From Actinomycetales bacterium (GTDB lineage: Bacteria > Actinomycetota > Actinomycetes > Actinomycetales > Microbacteriaceae), in the NCBI GenBank assembly GCA_015654475.1, contig JAATGV010000022.1:1-39111 (forward strand): a stretch of DNA of 39,111 nt. Direction: 5' to 3'. The position numbers and the translations under genes were made by a program. Below are positions 1 through 6,896 of this stretch, one piece after another. A model generated the notes under the pieces. It was not told where the DNA came from. It did not search any database and saw nothing but the letters and a program-made list of their open reading frames with translations. How positions within the stretch are numbered: position 1 is the first letter of the stretch; each line of letters starts with the position of its first letter.

Positions 1-129
1 ATAGAAGAACTCAAAATACGTGCCTACGTCGTGAACGACAAAGTTGAACGAGACGCGTACACAACAGAGAAAATGTTCACTGATCTCAACGAGCGTCTTA
101 AACAGCTCGAACGCATCAACCGGCTATAA
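1..129 (+). CDS. C-terminal end of an unidentified protein (5' truncated by window edge)
   Basis: Frame 1 is open from the first base and ends in TAA at 127-129. The 42 visible residues are charged and helical, ending in KQLERINRL, and look like the tail of a coiled-coil or recombinase/transposase-type protein. The family cannot be named from this fragment. It is on the plus strand, convergent with the phage zot gene, and is separated from it by a long inverted repeat. It may belong to the left part of the integrated element or to the flank. Confidence 0.55.
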   Translation: MEELKIRAYVVNDKVERDAYTTEKMFTDLNERLKQLERINRL

Positions 130-159
130 CCAGCCGGCACCCCTCTGTCCCTCACACAC

Positions 160-249
160 CTAACGGCGGGGTCTGGGTGGCTTGTCGACCGTGCTCGCCG
201 CTAGCGCGGCCTGCGCGCGATCGACAAGCCACCCAGACCCCGCCGTTAG
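160..249. repeat. 29-bp perfect inverted repeat (cruciform/hairpin) at the end of the phage gene block
   Basis: Positions 160-188 are the exact reverse complement of 221-249. The 32-base loop contains a further 5-bp stem (197-201 with 206-210). The right arm contains the stop codon of the zot-like gene (246-248). There is no T-run on either side, so this is not a standard intrinsic terminator, although it could stop convergent transcription. In filamentous phages the intergenic region after the last morphogenesis gene carries hairpins serving as packaging signal and complementary-strand origin. This is a candidate for such a signal by position only. Confidence 0.85.
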
Positions 250-1055
250 TGGTCGTGGCCGGTGCAGTATTGGCGTCGGCGTGGCAGGCCGCAGTCGAGG
301 CAGATACCGCCGCCCACGACTTGCTCACCAACGATCGATACGGCATCCCAGGTGTTGTAGGTGGTTAAGGCTCGGTCGCCGGGGGAATAGAACAATTCGA
401 AACAGATCGGCTTCACGGTGTCGCGCTTGCCGGCAGTCCATTCCTCGAACTCGTTGGTGTCGTAGGTCTTGAACGTGAACATCCTTTTGGGCAACCACAA
501 GCCGACGTTCATGCGCCGCCCGGAGTCGCGCAGCGGGCGCCGGTCCGACATATAGCCACGGCACTCGGTGACCGCCTGCGTGACTTCCCGAATGATCTTG
601 TCGGAGCGGGCCCATGCTGGGGCCGTCCACCGCAACTGGATATCTCTGCGGCGGAGCTGCACGAGGACGTTCGCTACTTCCCATGGCAGGCCCTGAGACT
701 CGCGTGACGACGCGATACCCGTAACCTCATCCATAAGGACATCACAATGCTCAGCGGTGAGCAGCTGCCGCCAGTCCACGAATTTCTCATACATCGGATG
801 ATCAGCACCATGCTCATCGACCAGGCGCACGGTCGAGAGCACACGACGACCCGCGTCGAGGCTGGGGATGGTGTCCCTAACCATTGCCAACGACTTCCCG
901 GAGCCGTTCGGACCCACATACGCGTGGATCGGCACACCTCGACGGCGACCAACCTTCTTCGTGCGGTTGATGAGCTTGCGGATAACCGCGTCACGCCCAC
1001 GCTCGGGCAGTGCTGCGACTGACTCAAGAGCCTCAGAAACATGTGAACCGGACAT
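246..1055 (-). CDS. Zot/pI-like filamentous phage assembly ATPase
   Basis: About 269 residues. A P-loop (GPNGSGKS) lies near residue 50 and a Walker B-like segment (CDVLMDEVTG) about 60 residues later, the pattern of the Zot/pI family of inovirus morphogenesis ATPases, which act at the inner membrane to extrude the virion. The C-terminus carries a CxxC...C/H cluster (CLDCG...YCTGHDH) that could bind zinc. No strong transmembrane helix is evident, unlike pI of Ff. An in-frame TTG lies at 1073, but the ATG at 1055 directly follows the stop of the pVI-like gene (TAA, one base, ATG) and has GGAGG upstream, so I start there. It is the last gene of the coat/assembly block. Confidence 0.85.
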   Translation of the reverse strand: MSGSHVSEALESVAALPERGRDAVIRKLINRTKKVGRRRGVPIHAYVGPNGSGKSLAMVRDTIPSLDAGRRVLSTVRLVDEHGADHPMYEKFVDWRQLLTAEHCDVLMDEVTGIASSRESQGLPWEVANVLVQLRRRDIQLRWTAPAWARSDKIIREVTQAVTECRGYMSDRRPLRDSGRRMNVGLWLPKRMFTFKTYDTNEFEEWTAGKRDTVKPICFELFYSPGDRALTTYNTWDAVSIVGEQVVGGGICLDCGLPRRRQYCTGHDH

Positions 1056-1056
1056 T

Positions 1057-1332
1057 TTAGCCGTTACCTCCAACCAGTGGCACGTGGCCTAAAGCCACAC
1101 GAACAATACGAGCAATGAAGCACGCAAGCCAGACCGTCAACGAGATCCCGAGACAGACCATCCCGGTCGCCCACGGAATCCAGCCGCCAATACCCACCGC
1201 CCCATTGAGGAGATCGCCGAACGTGCCGACGGCGGACGTGGAGATACCCGAAAGATCGAAGCCCGGCATCAGCCACCCGACCACCGCGTTCAAGAGGCCC
1301 AGACCCCAGTTGATGAAAAAGTTGGATATCAC
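1057..1332 (-). CDS. pVI-like small membrane protein of the inovirus
   Basis: About 91 residues with hydrophobic stretches near the N-terminus (INWGLGLLNAVVGWLMPG) and C-terminus (WATGMVCLGISLTVWLACFI), ending in a short basic tail. The frame is open far upstream, but the GTG at 1332 overlaps the TGA of the pIII-like gene by four bases (GTGA), a classical coupled start. Its place between the pIII-like and pI/Zot-like genes is that of gene VI in Ff phages, a minor coat protein capping the pIII end. The assignment rests on size, topology and position, not on sequence similarity. Confidence 0.7.
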   Translation of the reverse strand: MISNFFINWGLGLLNAVVGWLMPGFDLSGISTSAVGTFGDLLNGAVGIGGWIPWATGMVCLGISLTVWLACFIARIVRVALGHVPLVGGNG

Positions 1333-3506
1333 AGGTCGCCCTCCGAGTAGACGGCCGTCTGGGCCGCAACAGGCGACTGGTAGTCGAACACGGCTGCAAT
1401 ATGCCGCAGGCAAGCCACAACCGTGGTGATCACCATCATCGCGGCCGCGATAATATTCACGGCCACCCGTGCAGGAGCCAGCGGACCCGTGCACGACGCC
1501 AACAACGTCTGATGAATCTCAGTATCGCCAAGACTCAGATCGATCGGCATCCCCTCACACCCGGACGCCGTCACATGCGGAGTCACATCGTCAATCACGT
1601 CAGCGACCTGCACCATCGGAGCGGACTCGCCCAACTCCAGCTGAGCATCGGAGACCGCCTGCTCAAACGCCCAACCATCGGGCACGAAAGCCCACACGAG
1701 CGCACACTTCACCGGAGTCAACACCCAATCGAGCGGGTTCGCGGCCTCAGCCCACCCGTCAGACCAGCACGCATCCGACGGAGACTGGTCACCGGTGCCC
1801 GGGTCAACCTGGCCGAGACTACCCCCATCATCATCATCGCCCGGATCATCACCGTCGTTCGGGTCCGGGTCGTCCCCCGCAGACGCCGTGTCTCCCGGAT
1901 CCGTAATCGTATCGCCCGTCGATTGGTTCTTCGGCTTAAACGAATTCTTATACACCTCGCACTTACTCAAACCCAAATCATGGCCGGCATAATCACACTT
2001 GTACTTCGAATTCCGGCCAGTCTCTTTCCACCAATTCGCACAAATCGTTTTCTCATCAAAGCACGACACACCCGTACGCTTATCCAGCAAATCAAGCTTG
2101 CACGTCCCATTCACACACTCCGGATACTGCGACGCCCAATCCTTCACCTTCTGCGAGGTCTCAACGCACGATACAGACTTCGATGCCCCCGTCTGCTTAT
2201 TCGTCTCCTTCACACACGTCTTATCCGGCACCGTCGTACCACTACCCGTCGACGTAGCAGGAGGACTCGCAATATTCCCCGACTCTTTCCACGGCGCAGA
2301 CGCCACACCACACAACTCCACACCAGCCGTCGTCGTACACACCTGAGACTCACGATCAGGGTCCGGGTCTGGCGGTGCTTGACTAACGAGCACATTCCCT
2401 GCGCCGTCAACGATCGACATCGGCACCTGATCGAGCGGCAGAAGCATGCCAGTAAGCCCGACCGCGACACAACTATCGCTATTCCTACCATCCCACTGGC
2501 CCGTATAGCCCTGAGGCGTTTTGTAAAAAAGACCCGTAGTATTCGGCACCGGCGACGTCGTGACACACACACCTCTCACCGCACCCTTAACATACGACTT
2601 CACAGAAATAGAAAACCCACCATAAGAAATATCGCCCGGCAACTCAGAGATATCAGCATTTGGTGAACCTACCGTAGCCTCCCACTCACCACAATCCGCG
2701 TGTGCGAGAAAGTTCTTAATCCCATTGAAAAAATCATTACCCCAATCCAACGCACATGTCTTCGAATCCGCATCCCCACCAATAAAAACACTGGCAAAGC
2801 CATTGCCGACCACGGAACCGATGTCGTACGCACCCCACGCATTCAGCGCGGTGCCGAGCACCAGTACACCGCCGCGGACCCACCCAATATCTTGCAAGAT
2901 GCGCAAGTACCCTGCGGCCTTGCTATCGCCAACAGCCTCTTTCAAGGCCGTCAAAACCCCCGCAGTGGTTCGCCCGTTCTGCACCCGCGCCGCCTTTGCC
3001 GCAGTCGTCGTCGCACCCTCCGTCAGAACATCGTACGGAGCGGAGAGCTGCATCTGATCCGCGAGTTTAGAGACCGGATAAAAATTGCCCTTCGCCTGAA
3101 TCTTGTCTTTCGCGAGCTGCGTCGTCGCCTTCGCAAATTCCTCGATGCTCACCCACGTCTTACCGTCCAGCCAGTAGCCAGGAGCTTTCAAGGACTGTGC
3201 ACGCCCGAATGATGTCACACCACGCCATTGAGCAGGATCAACCTCCGCCAACGGATAATCGCGTTCGACCTTCTTCAACCAGGCGTGAAACTTCTTCGAC
3301 GTCGACTCCCCGGCCTGCGAGGCCCAAAATGCCCAGTTATCTGCCCACGACGGCAAATCGCCCGCAGCCGCCGGCGACACAACAGCAGCAGTGCCGACAG
3401 GTGCAGCAGACACTACGGCAGCCGCAGACGCGGGCACCGTAGGCGCGAACACCAACACAAGCGCCGCCACACCACCCACCACCGCGCGAAACACCAGCCA
3501 CCACAC
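1329..3506 (-). CDS. pIII-like adsorption/minor coat protein, secreted and C-terminally anchored
   Basis: About 725 residues. Starting at GTG 3506 gives a textbook signal peptide (WWLVFR, a hydrophobic core, then PASA). The frame is open to 3608, but that start would lie before the terminator and without a signal at the N-terminus. The body is Cys-rich from mid-protein on (over 20 Cys), with an internal hydrophobic stretch near residue 210. It then has an Asp/Gly/Pro-rich linker (DPDPNDGDDPGDDDDGG) and a final transmembrane helix (VNIIAAAMMVITTVVACL) close to the C-terminus. Signal, disulfide-type domains, flexible acidic linker and C-terminal anchor, right after the major coat gene, is the layout of gene III. 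It probably decides host binding. No known receptor domain is recognised. Confidence 0.75.
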   Translation of the reverse strand: MWWLVFRAVVGGVAALVLVFAPTVPASAAAVVSAAPVGTAAVVSPAAAGDLPSWADNWAFWASQAGESTSKKFHAWLKKVERDYPLAEVDPAQWRGVTSFGRAQSLKAPGYWLDGKTWVSIEEFAKATTQLAKDKIQAKGNFYPVSKLADQMQLSAPYDVLTEGATTTAAKAARVQNGRTTAGVLTALKEAVGDSKAAGYLRILQDIGWVRGGVLVLGTALNAWGAYDIGSVVGNGFASVFIGGDADSKTCALDWGNDFFNGIKNFLAHADCGEWEATVGSPNADISELPGDISYGGFSISVKSYVKGAVRGVCVTTSPVPNTTGLFYKTPQGYTGQWDGRNSDSCVAVGLTGMLLPLDQVPMSIVDGAGNVLVSQAPPDPDPDRESQVCTTTAGVELCGVASAPWKESGNIASPPATSTGSGTTVPDKTCVKETNKQTGASKSVSCVETSQKVKDWASQYPECVNGTCKLDLLDKRTGVSCFDEKTICANWWKETGRNSKYKCDYAGHDLGLSKCEVYKNSFKPKNQSTGDTITDPGDTASAGDDPDPNDGDDPGDDDDGGSLGQVDPGTGDQSPSDACWSDGWAEAANPLDWVLTPVKCALVWAFVPDGWAFEQAVSDAQLELGESAPMVQVADVIDDVTPHVTASGCEGMPIDLSLGDTEIHQTLLASCTGPLAPARVAVNIIAAAMMVITTVVACLRHIAAVFDYQSPVAAQTAVYSEGDL

Positions 3507-3516
3507 CTTTCGCCTG

Positions 3517-3558
3517 AAAAAGAGAACAGGCCGGTTCCCGGCCACCCGAGAACCGGCC
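3517..3558 (-). terminator. Intrinsic terminator between major coat and pIII-like genes
   Basis: On the minus strand a 9-bp perfect stem (GGCCGGTTC with GAACCGGCC, 3529-3537 and 3550-3558) and a 12-base loop are followed by a T-rich run (TGTTCTCTTTTTC). Ff phages have a terminator in exactly this place, limiting gene III expression relative to the coat gene. Confidence 0.85.
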
Positions 3559-3577
3559 CACACACCGCCGAGTGCTT

Positions 3578-3748
3578 TTAGTGCACGAACCGACGGAAAA
3601 GACGCCACCCAGCAAGCAGCAACGCCACAGACACCGCCACAGCAATCGCGCCAGGCGCGATGCTCAACAGCTGATCGCCAAACCCAGAGACCGCCGTGTT
3701 GACAATGTCAACCGCATCACCAGTAACAGCAGGAACAATTCCGGCCAT
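3578..3748 (-). CDS. Major coat protein (pVIII-like)
   Basis: This is a 56-residue protein: a short N-terminal amphipathic part with acidic residues (MAGIVPAVTGDAVDIVNTAV), one 20-residue hydrophobic helix (APGAIAVAVSVALLLAGW) and a basic C-terminus (RLFRRFVH). This is the charge and helix pattern of inovirus major coat proteins, whose basic end faces the DNA. It has the best ribosome binding site of the block (AGGAGG, six bases before ATG 3748). It lacks an obvious cleavable signal peptide, as do some inovirus coats. It is followed by the terminator at 3517-3558. Confidence 0.8.
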   Translation of the reverse strand: MAGIVPAVTGDAVDIVNTAVSGFGDQLLSIAPGAIAVAVSVALLLAGWRLFRRFVH

Positions 3749-3751
3749 GAT

Positions 3752-3850
3752 TCACCTCCTCACGCTGAACAAAGAGACAGCGGCGGCAAAGAGAAGCCCG
3801 ACCATGTACCAAAGCACAACCTCCGAGGCCAAATCCACACCGATCACCAC
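3752..3850 (-). CDS. 32-aa phage membrane protein
   Basis: The GTG start at 3850 follows the TAG of the previous tiny gene with no gap. The stop overlaps the ribosome binding site of the coat gene. One transmembrane helix (VVLWYMVGLLFAAAVSLF) ends in VRR. It is most likely a minor tip protein like pVII or pIX of Ff phages, to judge from size and position. No similarity can be claimed for so short a sequence. Confidence 0.55.
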   Translation of the reverse strand: MVIGVDLASEVVLWYMVGLLFAAAVSLFSVRR

Positions 3851-3949
3851 CTAACCGACCACGCGCCACACGAACGACAGCGCGAGCTTCAAAAACACGT
3901 ACACAGCCAACCCAGCGACAAGGCCGAGCAACCCAGGCAAGGACTCCAT
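3851..3949 (-). CDS. 32-aa phage membrane protein
   Basis: ATG at 3949 shares bases with the TGA of the gene before it (TGATG), and the stop abuts the next start. The protein is a single hydrophobic helix (GLLGLVAGLAVYVFL) with a few basic residues at the C-terminus. It is the third of four tiny membrane genes in a row, and pVII/pIX-type minor coat is the natural guess. Confidence 0.55.
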   Translation of the reverse strand: MESLPGLLGLVAGLAVYVFLKLALSFVWRVVG

Positions 3950-4074
3950 CAGAACCACTTACCAAGCAGATAAATAGTCAGCAGCCCCAACGCAAACGCA
4001 CCCAACAACAGCAGCACCGTCGCAGACGGCGCAAACTCCTCATAAAACAGATGCCTCGCAGCAGGAAACAACAC
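3949..4074 (-). CDS. 41-aa phage membrane protein
   Basis: GTG start at 4074 with AAGGAG seven bases upstream. The protein has an amphipathic N-terminus (FPAARHLFYEEF), one transmembrane helix (VLLLLGAFALGLLTIYLL) and ends GKWF. Its stop overlaps the next start as TGATG. The acidic/amphipathic head plus helix resembles an inovirus coat subunit, so it is a second candidate for a structural protein. Confidence 0.6.
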   Translation of the reverse strand: MLFPAARHLFYEEFAPSATVLLLLGAFALGLLTIYLLGKWF

Positions 4075-4077
4075 GGC

Positions 4078-4209
4078 CTACTCCTTCACCGAGGGAGACC
4101 TACGCCGTACGACCCTCACGCGCAAGCGCGGCACCGCATACAACGCAACAACCACCAGCACACCAAGAACAGCGACCGTATAGAACAGACCGATCAGAAA
4201 CGACAGCAT
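4078..4209 (-). CDS. 43-aa phage membrane protein
   Basis: ATG at 4209 overlaps the stop of the ssDNA-binding-like gene (TGATG). The N-terminal helix (LIGLFYTVAVLGVLVVVALYAV) is followed by a strongly basic tail (RLRVRVVRRRSPSVKE), so the predicted topology is N-out, C-in with a DNA-binding-like tail. It is the first of the four tiny membrane genes and occupies the gene VII position of Ff phages. Confidence 0.6.
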   Translation of the reverse strand: MLSFLIGLFYTVAVLGVLVVVALYAVPRLRVRVVRRRSPSVKE

Positions 4210-4628
4210 CAGAACGGCACCCCTTCGCGCTGCACCTGCGCAGCACGCTCTGCTTTGCGACGTTCCGCCGCCGACGCGATCTCCGCCTGCCGAGCCGCGA
4301 AATCGGGAAACGCGCCCGGTGTATGCGCCACGAGCAAAGGCTCATTCAGATTCACCGATGCCGAGTGCGCCAGCCGACCAGTCCGCGAGTTCGTGTATTC
4401 GCGAATGCCAACCGAGAGATTCCCCTCTACAGTTACCGCGTCACCAACCGCGACACCCTCAAGGCCCCACGCCGTGAAGTCCTGCTTCACAACGTCTCGG
4501 GTCGCCTCGACGAACCGCGAGACCACAATCACCACACCGCGGTAACTCGCACCGCTCAACAGCCGGGACACAACCCCCGACACCCGAGCAACCGCCCCGT
4601 CAACTTCCGACACTTCTGATACAGCCAT
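4209..4628 (-). CDS. Putative single-stranded DNA-binding protein (pV-like)
   Basis: About 139 residues. The core (VVIVVSRFVEATRD..., AVGDAVTVEGNL, SASVNL) has the alternating strand pattern and 'gene function + VEGNL' turn typical of OB-fold ssDNA-binding proteins. The C-terminal third is a charged Ala/Glu/Arg helix. It directly follows rep and precedes the small coat genes, the place of gene V in Ff phages, whose product coats the new single strand and represses translation. The frame is open upstream, but ATG 4628 excludes the promoter/operator region and is preferred. The call is by fold impression and position. Confidence 0.55.
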   Translation of the reverse strand: MAVSEVSEVDGAVARVSGVVSRLLSGASYRGVVIVVSRFVEATRDVVKQDFTAWGLEGVAVGDAVTVEGNLSVGIREYTNSRTGRLAHSASVNLNEPLLVAHTPGAFPDFAARQAEIASAAERRKAERAAQVQREGVPF

Positions 4629-4682
4629 AACAACTGCCTCCGTCCAGATTCGATCTCTCACCACCCAAGCGGGTGATTTCTG

Positions 4683-4738
4683 AACCCCATCATTGCACAT
4701 TCTTGCGTCATTATCTATTTTCGAGTGCATTGCAACTT
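4683..4738 (-). promoter_or_regulatory. Promoter and operator upstream of the ssDNA-binding/coat block
   Basis: On the minus strand TTGCAA and TAATGA, 16 bases apart, form a plausible sigma-70-type promoter. Just downstream is a 15-base sequence (4685-4699) that is identical at 6807-6821, before the early operon, with core CATTGCACA. The sharing suggests one repressor, probably the XRE protein at 6897, controls both blocks. Confidence 0.5.
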
Positions 4739-5896
4739 CTAGACAGAGTTGTGCCATTCGAGCCACCCGACGTCGCACGGCACGACTCGCTCCGCCAAAT
4801 CCCAGCGTTCTTCCTCGACAGCTTCGAGCAGCTGCACGAGAGCATCGGCGTCCGATTGGATACGCCGCCAATCTTTGCGTCGGATCGCCCACAACACGGT
4901 GTCTTCATCCTCCGCCTCGCCCTCAAGGAGCTCATCATCAGAGACCTCGGGCACCTCGAGCAGCTCTTTCAACGAACGTGACCAGACAATCGCCCGCTTT
5001 CCCCTGGTCGCCGTCACATATTCGAGCCACAGCTCCCGCCGCTCCTGCACTTCCTCGACGCCGAGCCCATCCAAATCCAACAAATCGAACGGCACCAACG
5101 ACTGCAGCCGGCCCCTCTTCGTATCAATCCGCGTGAGCTCCTGCGCCACCGGAAAACGCTTCTTCGCAGTCGGCTTAGCCTCCTGGAGCTTTGTAATGTA
5201 TAAGCCGACAACCTGACGATCCGTAACCTTCCGCACGTCCACACCGTGCCGCAGATTCGGCACCCGGCCACCACGCTTCACCACCATCGACTGCCACCTG
5301 GCCGACAGCCACCCATCCGCGTCCGCGATCGCATCCACTGACGGTACCGACCGCAAGAAAAACAGCACATGTAAATGCGCGTGCCAACCATTGCTCCGCG
5401 ACCAGGTAATCTCCGTCGCCTTCACCTGACCCACAATTCCCAAACGCCCCGCAAACCTCTTCCACGGATTCCCCCGAATCGTCGCAGAAAACGCCTCCGT
5501 GAGCGTATCCAAAGAATCCTTCAAACGATCCTGACGCTTATGACGGAGAGTGAACGTCACGAACAAGAAACTACCCTTATACCGCTTCTCCCACAGTTCC
5601 GTCCCGACCTCAACCTCAGACGCACGACCCTGACGAATCAACGATGAGCAACACGGACACGCCCAGATCGATCCACAGCTCAACAACCCCACAAACCTCG
5701 CACGACCTGAACCCGGAACGCCATTCACCGTCACCATCGGACCGAGAGCATGACCACACTTCGCCGGACGCAACGGCTCCGCAAAACCATCACGAGACCG
5801 AGGATCCAGACCCGCCTTCTCCCGCGCATCCTCCACCAACCACCGCGCCGACACCACACGCCGACGAAACCGCAACACACGAAAATCCTCAGCCAC
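4739..5896 (-). CDS. Rolling-circle replication initiator (Rep, HUH endonuclease)
   Basis: About 385 residues. It contains a Cys-rich motif (CGSIWACPCC) near residue 75 like many plasmid/phage Reps. Motif I is FVTFTLRH, and the metal-binding HUH motif II is HAHLHVLFF. A motif III segment (VGLYITKLQ) carries the tyrosine that nicks the origin. The C-terminal part is acidic (DDELLEGEAEDEDT). It is the replication protein of the element, equivalent to pII of Ff phages but resembling plasmid Rep_1-type proteins. An in-frame TTG lies at 5908; GTG 5896 has GGGGG five bases upstream and is preferred. It precedes the ssDNA-binding gene after a 110-base regulatory gap. Confidence 0.85.
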   Translation of the reverse strand: MAEDFRVLRFRRRVVSARWLVEDAREKAGLDPRSRDGFAEPLRPAKCGHALGPMVTVNGVPGSGRARFVGLLSCGSIWACPCCSSLIRQGRASEVEVGTELWEKRYKGSFLFVTFTLRHKRQDRLKDSLDTLTEAFSATIRGNPWKRFAGRLGIVGQVKATEITWSRSNGWHAHLHVLFFLRSVPSVDAIADADGWLSARWQSMVVKRGGRVPNLRHGVDVRKVTDRQVVGLYITKLQEAKPTAKKRFPVAQELTRIDTKRGRLQSLVPFDLLDLDGLGVEEVQERRELWLEYVTATRGKRAIVWSRSLKELLEVPEVSDDELLEGEAEDEDTVLWAIRRKDWRRIQSDADALVQLLEAVEEERWDLAERVVPCDVGWLEWHNSV

Positions 5897-5908
5897 AAAC
5901 ACCCCCAA

Positions 5909-6016
5909 GGGTTACCGATTTCGTCTTGTTACCAAGGGCACCCGGCAAAGCCGGATGCCTCGGGACTTCTCGCCCCGAACCCCCGCTGCCGCGCGCCCCA
6001 AAAGGGCGCTTGCCCC
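5909..6016. other. Hairpin-rich region upstream of rep, candidate replication origin
   Basis: Two strong hairpins lie in 108 non-coding bases between the small membrane gene and rep. One is a 10-bp stem with a single G-T pair and an AAA loop (5937-5946 with 5950-5959); the other is a 6-bp GC stem (5993-5998 with 6004-6009). Rolling-circle origins are usually hairpins near the rep gene, so this is the best candidate for the nick site. No known nick consensus was recognised. Alternatively one hairpin ends the upstream transcript. Confidence 0.45.
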
Positions 6017-6250
6017 TCACGATTCCTCCGTCGGGATGGCATGCCTCATCCACCAGCCAGTCATCGACAGGAGAATCATTCCTTTGACGTGCGTAAACCA
6101 CCAAAAACTGATGCCAAAGATCGCGACGAGCAGCAGAAGGGACAACCAGCTCTCATCACCAACGACAAACTTCACGAAGCCGAGCCCAGCGAACAGAAAC
6201 AGCACCGGGCCAGAAAAGATCAGCAGAAAACGCCACCTCGGATACCTCAC
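6017..6250 (-). CDS. Small phage membrane protein, two helices
   Basis: About 77 residues with two hydrophobic segments (FLLIFSGPVLFLFAGLGFV and LSLLLLVAIFGISFWW). The GTG at 6250 overlaps the TGA of the Zn-ribbon gene, giving a coupled start; an upstream TTG at 6283 would overlap that gene more. It is the third gene of a three-gene early operon ahead of rep. Function unknown. Confidence 0.6.
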   Translation of the reverse strand: MRYPRWRFLLIFSGPVLFLFAGLGFVKFVVGDESWLSLLLLVAIFGISFWWFTHVKGMILLSMTGWWMRHAIPTEES

Positions 6251-6414
6251 AATGCGTACCAACCATGAAGCTCTACCCAACACTCACGGGAACACACACC
6301 ACTGCCGGACACCTGAGCAGACATCCCACACCACACACACGGCACTAACTCATCCGCGAAAGGATCACAATCAGGCTCAAGCCCAACGACGGGATCATCG
6401 AAGGGAGAAATCAC
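6247..6414 (-). CDS. 55-aa Zn-ribbon-like protein
   Basis: A short gene found by reading the minus strand: GTG at 6414 overlaps the TGA of the previous gene (GTGA) and its own TGA overlaps the next GTG. The protein has an acidic N-terminus and a CVWCG...VCSRECW knuckle (CxxC then CxxxC), a typical one-zinc ribbon also seen in small phage and plasmid proteins. It is probably DNA- or protein-binding. The double overlap and the cysteine pattern are the evidence that it is real. Confidence 0.6.
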   Translation of the reverse strand: MISPFDDPVVGLEPDCDPFADELVPCVWCGMSAQVSGSGVCSRECWVELHGWYAL

Positions 6415-6803
6415 AGTGCGCTCCAATCCAAGCCCGCAAGAACGGGAAGGCCCTCCACGAGCTCACGATCTTTAATCCGTTGGGCTTCGCGCCAGCGAGC
6501 CGCGATAGCACCGTCATGGTCGATCACGACAGAAGCGACATCAACACCACCCCAGAACGCACACATGAACGCTGCTTCCGTCGACGACTTTGCCGATCGG
6601 TGATACAGATGGCCGTCAGCCATCGTGACCGTCCAAAACACGGCCTCCGAGAGAAGCTCAACGTAATAAAAACGGGCAAATCCCTGCCAAGCACGAATAC
6701 CCATAACAGCCCGATAATCACCTTCACGAGACCCGGCATCAGCCCGAGCACGAGCCGCAGCAACACTCACCAACACCAGCGACGGAGGCATGTAAAAACT
6801 CAT
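6411..6803 (-). CDS. Hypothetical protein, first gene of the early phage operon
   Basis: About 130 residues from ATG 6803 (or 6791). No family was recognised. It has an Ala-rich N-terminus, several Trp/Tyr residues in the middle, a VVIDHDGAIAARWREAQR segment and no membrane helix. Its stop overlaps the Zn-ribbon start. It lies just downstream of the divergent control region shared with the XRE repressor, so it is probably the first repressed gene. Confidence 0.55.
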   Translation of the reverse strand: MSFYMPPSLVLVSVAAARARADAGSREGDYRAVMGIRAWQGFARFYYVELLSEAVFWTVTMADGHLYHRSAKSSTEAAFMCAFWGGVDVASVVIDHDGAIAARWREAQRIKDRELVEGLPVLAGLDWSAL

Positions 6804-6896
6804 AACCCCCATCATTGCACAATGACACATCATCGCACGGTCAAAATAGCAAAATATGCTAAGCAACCATTGCACAACGAGAGACGCAACGCGAAA
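6804..6896. promoter_or_regulatory. Divergent promoter/operator region between early operon and XRE repressor
   Basis: AT-rich stretch with two copies of CATTGCACA (6813-6821 and 6868-6876). The first is extended to the near palindrome CATTGCACAATG. A third copy lies at 4691-4699. Spacing and position fit operators for the XRE protein encoded immediately to the right, which would then control itself, the early operon and the coat block. Confidence 0.5.

Noticed and set aside
1801-1870. CRISPR-like or satellite repeat in an Asp/Gly/Pro-coding stretch
   Set aside because: It is codon-level low complexity of the pIII linker, no spacers.
1401-2666. Long plus-strand frame of 421 codons
   Set aside because: Shadow of the pIII-like gene; Arg/His-rich composition, no start signal.
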